NCBI RefSeq assembly: GCF_001279525.1
Contig: NZ_LGDY01000047.1
Span: 62,001-126,000 of the forward strand
Source of the DNA: Nocardia sp. NRRL S-836
Lineage (GTDB): Bacteria > Actinomycetota > Actinomycetes > Mycobacteriales > Pseudonocardiaceae
Direction: 5' to 3'
DNA: 64,000 bases
Below, piece by piece: positions 1-9,501 of the stretch (positions are counted from its first letter, which is position 1; each line of letters begins with the position of its first letter). Under the pieces are notes generated by a model. The model was given only the letters and a program-made list of their open reading frames with translations, was not told the origin of the DNA and did not search any database. A program made the translations under genes and the position numbers.

Positions 1-1
1 G

Positions 2-490
2 ACGCGGCTGATCGAGTACAGAGGTCTGTCCACCGCGGGTTTTCGCTTCCCCGCTGTGGGCAGTAGTCTCGACGAAGACGTTCGGGCACGTGACTTCACT
101 TTCAACGCCCTGTTCTACGACATCTACAATCACGAGATCTTCGATCCAAGTGGTAGGGGCATCGACGATCTCCTGGCCGTTGAACGGAAGTTCGTGGCCC
201 TCAAGGAGACTGGTGACTCCTTCGCACGCGCAGAAGTGGTCGTGCGCGCTCTCAAATTCGCCATGCGCTGGATGCAGGACAGGCCTTCGAACGTCGACGG
301 CATCAACTCGTGGCTCTCGCATGGCGATCCTGCGCTGTGCAGAACCCTCACCAGCAAGCAGTGGCGCACGCTCGCCGAGCGCTATCGCAAGTCCGTGATG
401 GGTTCAAAGGAGGATCAGCGGGCCTTCGCCGACCGACTCGCGGCGCCCGGCAGGGAGCTCCTCGAAAAACTGATCGGGGGCGCCAGGTGA
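2..490 (+). CDS. Nucleotidyltransferase-like protein resembling the poly(A) polymerase/CCA-adding head, 5' end outside window
   Basis: The frame is open from base 2 and enters from the left edge, so the start is not seen. The stretch RDFTFNALFYDIYN followed by IFDPSGRGIDDL matches the class II poly(A) polymerase/CCA-adding head signature (RRDFTxNA, then DPxGGxxDL). The catalytic GS...DxD part would lie upstream of the window. After the head come about 75 mostly helical residues, much shorter than the neck-body-tail of housekeeping tRNA nucleotidyltransferases. The stop overlaps the GTG start of the EACC1 gene (GTGA), so the two are probably translationally coupled. With an EACC1 protein and a caspase downstream, a conflict-system role is more likely than tRNA maturation; that is inference from context. 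Confidence 0.7.
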   Translation, partial: TRLIEYRGLSTAGFRFPAVGSSLDEDVRARDFTFNALFYDIYNHEIFDPSGRGIDDLLAVERKFVALKETGDSFARAEVVVRALKFAMRWMQDRPSNVDGINSWLSHGDPALCRTLTSKQWRTLAERYRKSVMGSKEDQRAFADRLAAPGRELLEKLIGGAR

Positions 491-1620
491 CCGCGGTGCA
501 CCGCCCGCTCAGCGCCTGGATTTCGCATCTCGACGGATCGGCGCTCGAGCCTGTGAACGACGGAGACGACCGTCACGACGCCCGAACCTTCACTTACTTC
601 GACGAAGGATGGACTCGGATAGCCGTACGCTGGGGTAGTGCTCACGCGCTCGCGCTGATCAACGGCTCCGCGACGGTGGCGGAACTGGACAACTTCGGCC
701 GTCCCATCTCCGCCACGCCAAGCATCGCCGCCGCGGTCGAACGCGTCGAAGAGAACTGGCCGCACGTGCATCCAGATCCGGCGGACTTCGCCGAAGCATC
801 CATTCCGCTGCGCTACTGGCTACTTCAGCGTCTCGACGAGGAGGGTTCACCGCCGGACGAAGCGTTCGCAGTGCTGCCATGGGAGCTGCTCGACCGTGCC
901 GTCGCATCGCTGTTGATCACTCTCGAGAATCCGACGTCGCCGGGAGAACTGGTCGAGATGAGGCACTGGCTCACCCCGGCGGTACGCGGTCTCACCGGAC
1001 CGTTGGAGCAGCTCGACCACGGGCTGAGAACCGGCGACGAGCGCATCACGCGGCTCGGCGCTTCCGGACTGCTGGACAACCTGCGACACATTCGGCTGAC
1101 GCGGGTTCCTGCTGGCTCACTAGGCGCGCTGTCGAAGCTCGTATGGCGTCTCGCGACGAGCGATCCAGCGTTCGCTGAAGCGGAACGTCTGATCCAGGCT
1201 CGAATTCGCGATGCGTCAGCTCCTCGTACGACGTCGAACCGCCCTGCGGTGACGGAGATCGAGATGCGAGTGGGACGCGGAGGTAGCCTGGACGAGCTGG
1301 TAAACCTCCGCAACTGGCTGCACGCCTACGATCAGCTCGATGTGCAGGTCAGGCTTGTACGACCTCCCGCACTGTCCGGTCATCTGGGTGGTGCGGTGCA
1401 AGCCCTCGTCTTCGCCCTTTCAGGTCCTGATGTTGCGCCAGGTGGATTCGCTGTTCGGGTGTTCGCGAGGGCGCTGTCGGCCTGGGTCGCACGTCGCAGA
1501 GTCCAAGTCGAGGTGACGCTTAGGAACACCGATGGTTCAGCAAGGACGGTCGTTGTCTCCGCCGACCACGATGCAGCCGTGGCCATCCGGTCTCTCCTGA
1601 TCGACGATCATGGCGCGTGA
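487..1620 (+). CDS. Effector-associated constant component EACC1-like protein
   Basis: 377 aa from GTG 487, which overlaps the upstream stop by four bases and has a G-rich stretch just before it. Residues about 255-370 look like the EACC1 domain known from actinobacterial conflict operons: LDELVNLRNWL, then VRLVRPPALSGHLGG, ALVFAL, ARALSAWVARRRVQVEV and a final beta-rich segment ending RSLLID. Residues 1-230 have no motif I recognise and may be a target-recognition or adaptor part. The end overlaps the start of the caspase gene by 11 bases. EACC1 proteins are known as the invariant partner of varying effectors, here a caspase. No signal peptide or membrane segment is visible. Confidence 0.75.
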   Translation: MTAVHRPLSAWISHLDGSALEPVNDGDDRHDARTFTYFDEGWTRIAVRWGSAHALALINGSATVAELDNFGRPISATPSIAAAVERVEENWPHVHPDPADFAEASIPLRYWLLQRLDEEGSPPDEAFAVLPWELLDRAVASLLITLENPTSPGELVEMRHWLTPAVRGLTGPLEQLDHGLRTGDERITRLGASGLLDNLRHIRLTRVPAGSLGALSKLVWRLATSDPAFAEAERLIQARIRDASAPRTTSNRPAVTEIEMRVGRGGSLDELVNLRNWLHAYDQLDVQVRLVRPPALSGHLGGAVQALVFALSGPDVAPGGFAVRVFARALSAWVARRRVQVEVTLRNTDGSARTVVVSADHDAAVAIRSLLIDDHGA

Positions 1621-4018
1621 ACAGGCTTTCAGGTTACCGGAACCACAGCGCACACGCGTCTTGCTCATCGGCATGTCGACCTACGACCAGGCCGACCTGC
1701 ACGACCTGCCGATGGTGCCGAACAACCTCCAGGCGCTCAAAAGAGTCCTCACCGATCCAATGCTCGGCGGTTTGCTTCCCGAACACTGCAGGATCCTCCT
1801 GAACCCCGACCGCGTGCACCACCTGCTCGAAGCGATCACAGAGGCCGCCAGCGAGGCCGAGGATTTCCTGCTCGTGTACTTCGTCGGACACGGCGTTCTC
1901 GATGATGACGCGGTGTTACGTTTGGCCGTGCGGGAGACGCAAAGCGCGTATCTCAGAAGTACCGCCGTCGACCTCCTTGACGTGAAAAAGGCCATCCGTC
2001 CCAGGGCGAAGCGCAGGGTGCTGGTCTTCGACTCGTGTTACAGCGGGCAAGCCATCAAACACCTGCTCGGTCCCGTCGAACCACTCGTGCGCGCCACGAG
2101 CTTGTTCGACGGTGTCTACGTGGTCGGATCCGCCGGCGAGTACGACCCTGCAGCAGCACCCGAACACGAACGCTTCACCGTCTTCACCGGCGAACTCGTC
2201 GATCTCCTTCGCGCTGGCATATCAGAGAAACCCGCGCTGCTAACCCTGCACACGGTTTTCGCCGAGGTACAAAGACGTCTGGCCAACAAGGGGCTGCCGA
2301 AGCCCCGCCTCGGTTCCGTCGACACCGTCGGCGGGATGGCCCTCGTCCGCAACGCCGCCGCGGGTCCAGGCGAAACTGAACTCCCACCTCAGCCGGAGCA
2401 AACCCCGGCCGCGGAGACCGAGCAGGTCGTGTTCCCGGAGGCTAAAGGGCCGGGGCGTCTGCTGGCATACCTCGCCGCAGCAGCTGCCGCTGGCGGACTT
2501 CTCGAACTGCTGGACCGCGCGCAGCCGCCTCTGCAACAGGTCTCAGTCGGCGCATTCGCGGCATGCTTGTCGCTGTGGGCGTTGTGCGCCTTCTACGTTA
2601 ACGTCCGCATGCCAGTCCCATATTCGTTGACGATCAACCACGATGTGCTGTCCCTGAGGGTGGGCCGAAAGCGACACCTGGTGCAGTGGGAGAACATTGA
2701 CAAGGTCGAGTTGGAACGCAGACCGAACGAAAGCTTCGATCTGCGGATACGGCAGTCACGCAGTGCGATCCCAGTGCGCACCAGCAGGTGGAAGGCGGGC
2801 CCACGACCATCAGACGACGGAGACGGGTTCTACATGGCCGAGATCCGCCGTCTCCGTGCTGACGTCGAAGACGTGGAGTCCGCCTTGCAGCGCTTCGGTG
2901 GCGCAATGTGGCACCGCTGTCCAGACATCCCCACGACTCCCACACCAGTCAGGTTGCACGGAACCCACTTCGCAACGAAACCGCACCTTTTGACAGCGCT
3001 CGGGATCTTGCTGCTTCTGGTCGGCCTGTCCCCGTTCGCAGCGCTGGCCACGCATCCGAGCCCGTGGGTCGTGGTGCCGCTCTCACTGATCTCACTGCCC
3101 TGGTGTCTTCCCGGCGTGCTCGTCCTGCGCGCCGCACGCCGACCCGCCACGCTGGAACTAAGCACAGCCGGCCTGCGGTATCGCCGAGGCGCACACGTTT
3201 TGCGACTGGACTGGGCCGATATCGATCTGATCACGGCGATCGGGCGCCTCGGACCCGGCTTCGGACCAAAGTTCCTCTACGTGCGCCGACGCGGATCGGT
3301 CGACGGCGGCGGTGAGCTGCTGTGCGACGTCTTCTCTTTGTGTACCAGCAAAGACTCTATCGTCAAGGCGATCACCACCATTGCGGGCGATCGGTGGCAA
3401 CCCGGCTTCCGTCTGGACACCGAGATTCGCCGGGACCAGAACGGCACGATCTTCGGAGGCAGAACAGCCTCTACGCAAACCGCACTCGCCGCTGCGCTCG
3501 CGACGGCCGTCTCGACGACGTTACTCTCGGCGCTTCCCTTTCAGGAACACCAGCAGAACAGCAGTGCGCTTTGGGTGCCAGCCTGGCTTTTCAGCAACTT
3601 CCTGCTGCTGGCGAGTTTGGCTGCCTGTTTACTCCTGGTGCGTTCCAGGTGCACCCTCACGCTGGATCCCACCGGTATCGCAGTCCAGAAAGGACGGCGG
3701 ACCGCGAAGCTGCCTTGGGAGCGGATCAGACACGTCCGAGTGATGAAGATGCAGAAGGTCGTCCGTCAGAAGCATCGCAGTCCTCAGGTGACTACGGTGC
3801 ACGCAATCCAGGTCTCACTTACTTCCAACCAGGAGAAGGCACCCGCGTCGTGGCTATTCGCACCGTGTTTCAGGCGCGTCAACGATATTTTGATGGTCTG
3901 TCCGGTCGACGCGCTTTCCTTCCACCTCAATGCATCGGCGTCCGCGCTCGATGCAGAACTTGCCAAGTTCGCCGGACCGCAGCGGTGGCTGCCTCCGGTC
4001 ACGCACGACAGGACATGA
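1610..4018 (+). CDS. Caspase-like peptidase (EACC1-associated type) with membrane segments and repeated PH-like domains
   Basis: 802 aa. Residues about 15-235 form a caspase (peptidase C14) domain: RVLLIGMSTY opens the fold, YFVGHG carries the predicted catalytic His94, and VFDSCYSG carries the predicted nucleophile Cys141. Hydrophobic pairs follow at about 285-335, 457-505 and 624-679. After them come three similar beta-rich segments starting near residues 336, 512 and 679, each of the form 'LTL...GL.VRRG.....L.WE.I', resembling bacterial PH-like domains. The enzyme is therefore likely membrane-tethered with the caspase in the cytoplasm. It is the last clear gene of the operon and is expected to be the killing effector controlled by the EACC1 protein. 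Start ATG 1610 is the first good codon in frame; the 11-base overlap with the previous gene supports it. Confidence 0.88.
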   Translation: MAREQAFRLPEPQRTRVLLIGMSTYDQADLHDLPMVPNNLQALKRVLTDPMLGGLLPEHCRILLNPDRVHHLLEAITEAASEAEDFLLVYFVGHGVLDDDAVLRLAVRETQSAYLRSTAVDLLDVKKAIRPRAKRRVLVFDSCYSGQAIKHLLGPVEPLVRATSLFDGVYVVGSAGEYDPAAAPEHERFTVFTGELVDLLRAGISEKPALLTLHTVFAEVQRRLANKGLPKPRLGSVDTVGGMALVRNAAAGPGETELPPQPEQTPAAETEQVVFPEAKGPGRLLAYLAAAAAAGGLLELLDRAQPPLQQVSVGAFAACLSLWALCAFYVNVRMPVPYSLTINHDVLSLRVGRKRHLVQWENIDKVELERRPNESFDLRIRQSRSAIPVRTSRWKAGPRPSDDGDGFYMAEIRRLRADVEDVESALQRFGGAMWHRCPDIPTTPTPVRLHGTHFATKPHLLTALGILLLLVGLSPFAALATHPSPWVVVPLSLISLPWCLPGVLVLRAARRPATLELSTAGLRYRRGAHVLRLDWADIDLITAIGRLGPGFGPKFLYVRRRGSVDGGGELLCDVFSLCTSKDSIVKAITTIAGDRWQPGFRLDTEIRRDQNGTIFGGRTASTQTALAAALATAVSTTLLSALPFQEHQQNSSALWVPAWLFSNFLLLASLAACLLLVRSRCTLTLDPTGIAVQKGRRTAKLPWERIRHVRVMKMQKVVRQKHRSPQVTTVHAIQVSLTSNQEKAPASWLFAPCFRRVNDILMVCPVDALSFHLNASASALDAELAKFAGPQRWLPPVTHDRT

Positions 4019-4257
4019 CGGTGGCCGGGCGCATCGACCGCGTCATCGCCGCGTCACCGTGGGAGCACGGCCACCCAGCAGGTGAGTGTGTTGCGGCCTC
4101 ACTGGTCCAGTTGCTGGATCCTTACTGCGGTCAGGTCACCGACTGCGGCCATGTGGCTGTGGCACAACGACGCCGCCTCGTCTCGCGCCGCCGCAGGCAG
4201 GAACGACGATCGCCCCGCCGAGGTCTTGCTGTCACCGCAGCGATGACCCTGCAGTAG
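4015..4257 (+). CDS. Possible small protein of unknown function
   Basis: 80 codons from ATG 4015, which overlaps the caspase stop (ATGA), the same coupling style as the rest of the operon. The product has a helical-looking N-terminus and a very Arg-rich second half (RRRLVSRRRRQERRS), which may be read-through of non-coding DNA. The frame continues from a long shadow frame inside the caspase gene, so the ATGA may be chance. No family recognised. Confidence 0.3.
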   Translation: MTVAGRIDRVIAASPWEHGHPAGECVAASLVQLLDPYCGQVTDCGHVAVAQRRRLVSRRRRQERRSPRRGLAVTAAMTLQ

Positions 4258-4410
4258 GCCTACCCACTCGACGGCATCACGCAGTCACGCGCCACCACGG
4301 TCGGCTCCTGAGTGCGGGCCTTCGAGCGCCTTCGTACCTCAGCACCCGGATTGCCTCGTTGGTACGGCCGCGGTGAGGCTACCGAAGACCTGCCAACCGT
4401 GTTGAACCAC

Positions 4411-4498
4411 GCGTCGAGCACGTCGCCCCGCAGAGTTGATCAACCCCGCCACGCTCACGATCAGCGGGTGTTCGAGGTCGGTGAGCGGGCTTCTCTTG
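4411..4498. repeat. 88-bp dispersed repeat, copy A
   Basis: This segment, beginning gcgtcgagcacgtcgccccg and ending ttctcttg, recurs with few changes at 18320-18410. There it lies at and just beyond the end of an IS481 transposase relic, so it is probably a left-over transposon end. Here no transposase sequence is left next to it. Confidence 0.75.
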
Positions 4499-4516
4499 AA
4501 TGGAAGTGGTGTGTTC

Positions 4517-4732
4517 ATGGGTTTCCGAGGTCCGGTGCCGAAGCGAAGCGATCGGCCCGTGCGGCGGAACAATGACGGTGCATCAGCAACGGAGAAGGCG
4601 ACCGGGAAGGTGACCGCGCTGGGTGCAGTTTCCGCGCCTGCGCTGGGGATCAAGAATGCGCACCCGCTGAGGGTCGGCTTCTACAACTCGCTGCGCGAGT
4701 CCGCGCAGGCGATGCCAGCGCGGTGGCCGTAG
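4517..4732 (+). pseudogene. Truncated phage terminase small subunit (P27-type) relic
   Basis: 71 codons from ATG 4517. The start MGFRGPVPKRSD is the usual opening of actinophage P27-type terminase small subunits, and HPLRVGFYNSLRESAQ matches the next conserved part (HPxAxxWYxSLxESGQ). The frame stops after PARWP, where a full protein would run on for about 100 residues more with YEPSDWA-like sequence. No large terminase, portal or other phage structural gene is near, so this is a stranded fragment of a prophage or phage-like element. Confidence 0.7.
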
Positions 4733-4968
4733 CGGGCCGACGTCGGGCACTACCTCACCAGCCGCCGCACACCGGGAACCAGGCGCCGTGCTCGGCGCCT
4801 TGCGGCGGGTGTGCGACGCGGACAGCAGCAGCCCGACGGTAATTTCGGCGGGTAGTCGGCGTCACCGCCAGGTACTACTGCGGCGCGCCGGGGGTCATGT
4901 TCGACTACATCACGACGAGAATGATCTCGCTTCGACTTGTTGTACCCGGGTGACCCGCGGAGGGTGAT

Positions 4969-6810
4969 GTGACACGGCCTGCTGAGGGTGAACGGTCCGC
5001 CGTGGTCGGGTTCGGTGGACAGTTCGAGCTGGCTGCGCATGTCGTGCTCGCCAAGCTCCGCACGCTTGAGTGGATCCGCGTGGCCGATCCTGCCGCGGGA
5101 GTCGCGGACGACTTCCAGTTCAAATCCAGCCAGCGCCGGCATGCGCTGCAGGTGAAGTGGTCGCAGTTGCCGGGCTCGTTCACCTGGAGCGACCTGACCG
5201 TGGGTGAGAAGGCAAAGAGGGACAAGAAGGCCGAGCCGGGGCTGTTCGCCAAACTCGCCGAGGCGTGGCAGCGGCTGCGCGCGACGTCGACAGCCCCGCT
5301 CACGATTTACCTGTGCAGCAACAATCACCCGTCGAATGCGAAGGCGACCGGCAAGTCACCCATCGCGAGCGCCACCGCGCCGGGACCGCTTAGCTTCGCC
5401 GCGTTCCTCCACCAGGCCTACCGGCCCGCCCGAGAGGCGATCGAGTCGGGTGTCGCCAAGTGGACCGACCTCGCGCTGCTGCCGGAGATCGAACAGTGGT
5501 CTGCGGTGTGGGATGCGCTGCGCGAGCTGAGCGGCCTGGCCGACGACGACTTCGTCTTGTTCGTCGGTGACCTGGACCTGGTCTTTGGGTTGCAGCTCGC
5601 GAACCCGTTGCAGCGGCCCGATCCCGCACCGGTGGACCTGGATGTCGAGCATCTAGCCTCGACGCTGCAGAAGCTCGTGGCCGATCCGGCACGTCCGGTC
5701 GAGCTGACGCGTGAGCAGCTGCTGGACCGGCTCGGCTGGGCTGACCGGCTCCAGTACCGGCACAGGCACCTCTTCCCGGTTCCGGTGGCGTATGCGCGGA
5801 ATGAGGCTGCTCGGGAGGCTCTGGAGTCGGCACTCGGCGAGGTGTGGGGCGGTTACCTGGCATTGGTAGGGCCTGCCGGCTCCGGCAAGTCGACCTTGCT
5901 CGCGACGATCAACTTTCCGGGCCTCGTGGTGCGCTACTACGCGTTCGTGCCGGACGCGCCCGACCCCCTGAGCGGCCGGGGTGAGGCCGACAGTTTCCTC
6001 CACGACCTGTCCCTGGGGCTGGAGGAGAGCGGTTTGTATCGCACCGGGGTCGGCAACGACCTGCGCAGTCGCCAGGCCGTCCTGCTCGACCTGCTCGACC
6101 GGGCCGGACGTAGGTGGGCGACTCGTGGCGAGGCGACCGTCATCGTCCTCGACGGGCTTGACCACGTCCCCCGCGAACAGCGGCCCAGCCGTTCCATGTT
6201 GGAGGAGCTGCCCGCGCCCGCGGCGCTGCCTGACGGCGTGTTCGTCGTCCTCGGTACCCAGACGGTGGCCGTGGTCCCGGACGCCGTGCAGGCGGTGCTG
6301 GCCGATGAGCACCGGACCGTCGTGCTGCCACCGCTGGCATCCGCTGAGGTGGAGCAGATGAGATGTTCCGCCGTGTCATCACGCTCGCGGCTCGGGCGGG
6401 CGGGGCCGACGAGCTGTCGCGGCTGCTCACGCCGAGTTCAACAAGGCGCAGTTCGCCGGCGACGCCAGGTTCAGCGAGGCGCAGTCGCCGGCCGCGCCGG
6501 ATCCTACAGGGCCCAGTTCGCCAGCGTCGCCGAGTTCGGCGAAGCGCGGTTCTCCAGCATCGCCAACTTCGGCGTGGCTCAGTTCGCCAGCGTCGCCGAG
6601 TTCAGCGAGGCTCGGTTCGCCGGGGACGCCGAGTTCAACGAGGCCCGGTTCGACGGCAACGCCAGGTTCGACCAGGCTCAGTTCGACGCCGCCTGGTTTA
6701 ACAAGGCGCAGTTCAGCCACACGGCCCCATACGAAGTTAAGCCCTACCTACGTCCCAGTAGCAACACCCCACAACAAGCCCCGTCCGACAACCCCGACCC
6801 CTCCGCCTAG
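4969..6810 (+). pseudogene. Chimera: PD-(D/E)xK nuclease/STAND ATPase joined to the tail of a pentapeptide-repeat protein
   Basis: One open frame of 613 codons from GTG 4969 (RBS-like gcggagggtgat). Residues 12-90 hold a nuclease-like module: GGQFELAAHVVLA, DDFQFKSS, then LQVKWS (D...QxK). A P-loop, GPAGSGKST, sits near residue 303 and a Walker B, VIVLDGLDH, near 393. ATPase similarity ends near residue 464. Bases 6363-6430 continue it in another frame (RRVITLAARAG), then a third frame gives pentapeptide sequence (AEFNKAQFAGDARF). The main frame resumes with RAQFASVAEFGEARF to the end. The last 100 residues and the 3' flank match the end of the reverse-strand pentapeptide gene at 54172-55698 (both finish SDNPDPSA). 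It is a recombination joint, probably not a working protein. Confidence 0.75.
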
Positions 6811-6844
6811 GTCTGCACGGCCGCCCGCTGCACATCCAGGTCTA

Positions 6845-6866
6845 GAAGCCGCAGATCAGCGGCTTC
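6845..6866. terminator. Perfect 8-bp stem-loop after the chimera
   Basis: gaagccgc-agatca-gcggcttc forms a perfect 8-bp stem with a six-base loop 35 bases after the stop. There is no T-run, so termination is inferred only from position. A related hairpin lies after the homologous pentapeptide gene near 54117, showing that the flank was copied with the gene. Confidence 0.5.
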
Positions 6867-7144
6867 TGCGGTGCGCGGTTCCCGTCGTACAAGGGGGCGG
6901 CGCCATCACGTCGGGCGCTGGTGGACGGCGACGACAGGCGGTCTGCTGGGCTACGAGTTGTGGTTGGAGCGGGACCGGCTGGTCCTGCGGACTTCGATCC
7001 CGAGTAGTCGACATCGCCTCCCAGCCGGGTGCGTTCGAGGGTTGGTGTTCGTCCGTTCGGGTGGTGACGTCTCAATATCCCAGGCTGGACGGGGTGATCG
7101 TCCGATAGCGTCGGTCTTCCAGGCGGTGGTGCCGGGGGTGGGGC

Positions 7145-9367
7145 ATGACGGTCGAGGACCAGCACGAAGACGACATCGGCGAGGCGGGTCCGCTGGGTGA
7201 GCAGCCACCTGTCGTCGAGGTGCAGAACACGGTGGTCGCGACCTCGGTGTCGAGCGTGGTGCAGGCCCACACGGTTACCGGCGGCGTCCACCACCATCAC
7301 CCTGCTGTTCCGGGGTGGCCGGTGCCGCGGCAGTTGCCCGCCGTCCCCTCGGGGTTCGTCGGCCGCGCCGCCGAGCTCGACCAACTGACCGCGGCCCTGG
7401 CCCGCTCGGCAGAGGTGTTGGTGGTGTCGGCGATCGGCGGGGCCGGGGGCATCGGCAAGACCTGGCTCGCCCTGGCGTGGGCGTATCGGCACCTGGAGCG
7501 GTTTTCCGACGGGCAGCTGTTCGTGGACCTGCACGGCTTCAGCCCCGCCGGCGACCCGGTGGAGCCGGCGGTGGCGGTGCGCGGGTTCCTCGACGCCCTG
7601 GGCGTCGAGGCGAACCGCATCCCCGCCGACCTGGACGCCCAAGCCGCGCTCTACCGCAGCCTGGTGGCCGGGCGGCGGATGCTCATCGTGCTGGACAACG
7701 CCGCCACCAGCGAGCAGGTCGTGCCACTGCTGCCCGGCTCGCCGTCCTGCACGGTGCTGGTCACCGGTCGTCACCGGCTGGCCTCGCTGATCGACCGGCA
7801 CGGCGCCCGACATCTGCCCTTGGACGTCCTGTCCCGGGAGGAGGCGCGCGGCCTGCTGGCCGCCCGCCTGGGCGCGGACCGTGTCGCCGCCGAGCCCGAG
7901 GCGATGGAGAAGTTGATCGGCTTGTGCGGGGGCCACCCGCTGGCGTTGTCGATCATCGCGCGCACCGCCGAGCCCCACCCCGATGTCGCGTTGGCCGAGG
8001 CCGCCGCCGAACTGCGCGATCTCGGGCTGGAGGCGCTCGACCACGACACCGACCCCGCCGCCAGCCTGCCCACGGTGCTGTCCTGGTCTCTGCGCCACCT
8101 CATCGACACCCAACGCACGGTGTTCGCGTTGCTGGGCATCGCCCCCGGCCCGGACACCACCCCGCCAGCCGCCGCCGCTCTCACCGGTGTGCCCGACCGC
8201 CTCGCCCGCAGGACGCTGAGCGTGCTGGAGAACGCCTCGCTGCTGGAACGGCGGCCGGGCGGCCGGTACGTGATGCACGACCTGGTCCGCCGCTACGCCG
8301 CGGACACCGCCTACACCACCCTGTCCGCACACATGCGGGAAGCGGCCCTGACGCGCCTGGAAGATTTCCACCTGCACACCGCCCACGCCGCAGATCGCCT
8401 CCTGCACCCCCACGACACGCTCGTGCGGCCCGAGCCGCCCGCGCCCGGCGTGCACCCGCACCCGCTGCCCGACGCCGCCGCGGCGGCGTCCTGGCTGGAG
8501 GCCGAGCATGCCACCCTGCTGGCCACCCAGCGCAGCGCCGCCGCCCTCGGCCACCACCACACCGTCTGGCACCTGGCCTGGAACCTGACCAGCTTTCACC
8601 AGCGGCGAGGACACCTGCGCGATGAGGTCACCATGTGGCAGGTCGCACTGGACGCTGCGGACCACCTGCCCGACGCCGCCACCCGCGGCCGCACTCACCG
8701 GCTCCTCGGCCTCGCCTGCTCCCGGCTGGACCGACACGAACAGGCCACCACCCACCTGGAACAGGCCCTCGACCTGGCCCTGCGCCACCACAATCCCGCC
8801 GACCAGACCCTCACCCACCGGGTGCTCGCGGCCGTCTGGGGACGACGGGGGGACGATCGGCAGGCCCTGGAGCACGCCCACCACGCCCTCTGCCTCGGCC
8901 GCGCCCTCGACCTGCCGGTGTTGGAAGCCGACGCGCTCAACGAGGTGGGCTGGTACGCCGCGCGCCTGGGCCGGTTCGACACCGCCCGCGAGCACTGCCA
9001 GGCCGCCCTCACCCTGCACCGACACCACCACAGCCCCGGTGGCGAGGCGGGCGCTCTGGACAGCCTGGGCTACATCGCCCACCACACCGGCGACCACCAG
9101 CAGGCCCTCGGCCACTACCACCACGCCCTCACCCTGCGCCGCGGCCTCGGCGACGCCTACCTGGTCGCGGACACCCTCGAACACGTGGGACACCCTCACG
9201 CCGCCCTCGGACAACACGAGCGGGCCCGCACGGTATGGCGGGAGGCACTGGAGCTGTACCGGGACCAAGGCCGCGACGATGACGCCGAACGCGTCCAACA
9301 ACAACTCGACGACCTCGACACCCATGATGCCGACCCACCATCCCAGGGCGTCGAAACGGCCAACTAG
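7145..9367 (+). CDS. NB-ARC/STAND ATPase with TPR tail
   Basis: 740 aa from ATG 7145, preceded by a G-rich RBS (gggggtggggc). Residues 30-55 carry VVQAHTVTGGVHHHH, a short motif seen in front of many actinobacterial STAND modules. The NB-ARC core has Walker A GGAGGIGKTW near residue 100, Walker B MLIVLDNA near 183, then GGHPLAL and MHDLVRRYA in the expected order. Residues about 480-730 are TPR units (for example YSRLGRHEQA-type helices). There is no DNA-binding SARP domain, so it resembles an AfsR-like signalling ATPase without its regulator head. The C-terminal half is duplicated as a decayed copy at 25460-26376. Expected to be a cytoplasmic nucleotide-driven switch; the partner effector is not evident. 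Confidence 0.9.
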   Translation: MTVEDQHEDDIGEAGPLGEQPPVVEVQNTVVATSVSSVVQAHTVTGGVHHHHPAVPGWPVPRQLPAVPSGFVGRAAELDQLTAALARSAEVLVVSAIGGAGGIGKTWLALAWAYRHLERFSDGQLFVDLHGFSPAGDPVEPAVAVRGFLDALGVEANRIPADLDAQAALYRSLVAGRRMLIVLDNAATSEQVVPLLPGSPSCTVLVTGRHRLASLIDRHGARHLPLDVLSREEARGLLAARLGADRVAAEPEAMEKLIGLCGGHPLALSIIARTAEPHPDVALAEAAAELRDLGLEALDHDTDPAASLPTVLSWSLRHLIDTQRTVFALLGIAPGPDTTPPAAAALTGVPDRLARRTLSVLENASLLERRPGGRYVMHDLVRRYAADTAYTTLSAHMREAALTRLEDFHLHTAHAADRLLHPHDTLVRPEPPAPGVHPHPLPDAAAAASWLEAEHATLLATQRSAAALGHHHTVWHLAWNLTSFHQRRGHLRDEVTMWQVALDAADHLPDAATRGRTHRLLGLACSRLDRHEQATTHLEQALDLALRHHNPADQTLTHRVLAAVWGRRGDDRQALEHAHHALCLGRALDLPVLEADALNEVGWYAARLGRFDTAREHCQAALTLHRHHHSPGGEAGALDSLGYIAHHTGDHQQALGHYHHALTLRRGLGDAYLVADTLEHVGHPHAALGQHERARTVWREALELYRDQGRDDDAERVQQQLDDLDTHDADPPSQGVETAN

Positions 9368-9501
9368 ATCCGGACAACGGCAGGGATGGACGCGCCGGTC
9401 TACCTTGCGGGCCGCAGGTCAGCGAGCTGATGCTCCGCCAGATTCGTGTGGAACGGACAATGTCCTGTTCGCACGGAGGTGGCGGTTCGGACCTAGTTGG
9501 C
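9359..9501. repeat. Foldback element with 18-bp imperfect terminal inverted repeats, copy 1
   Basis: The left end GCCAACTAGATCCGGACA contains the stop codon of the NB-ARC gene; the right end GGTTCGGACCTAGTTGGC is its near reverse complement. The 143-bp segment recurs as 26380-26528 directly after the decayed NB-ARC/TPR copy. It encodes nothing obvious. It may be a MITE-like element or a large hairpin. Confidence 0.6.

Noticed and set aside
3322..4257. A 311-codon plus frame inside the caspase gene
   Set aside because: Out of frame with a clearly coding sequence; only its last 80 codons past the caspase stop could be real and are listed separately at low confidence.
6842..9325. An 827-codon open frame on the minus strand
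   Set aside because: It is fully antisense to the NB-ARC/TPR gene, is Gly/Val/Gln/His-rich with no domain, and arises from third-position GC bias.
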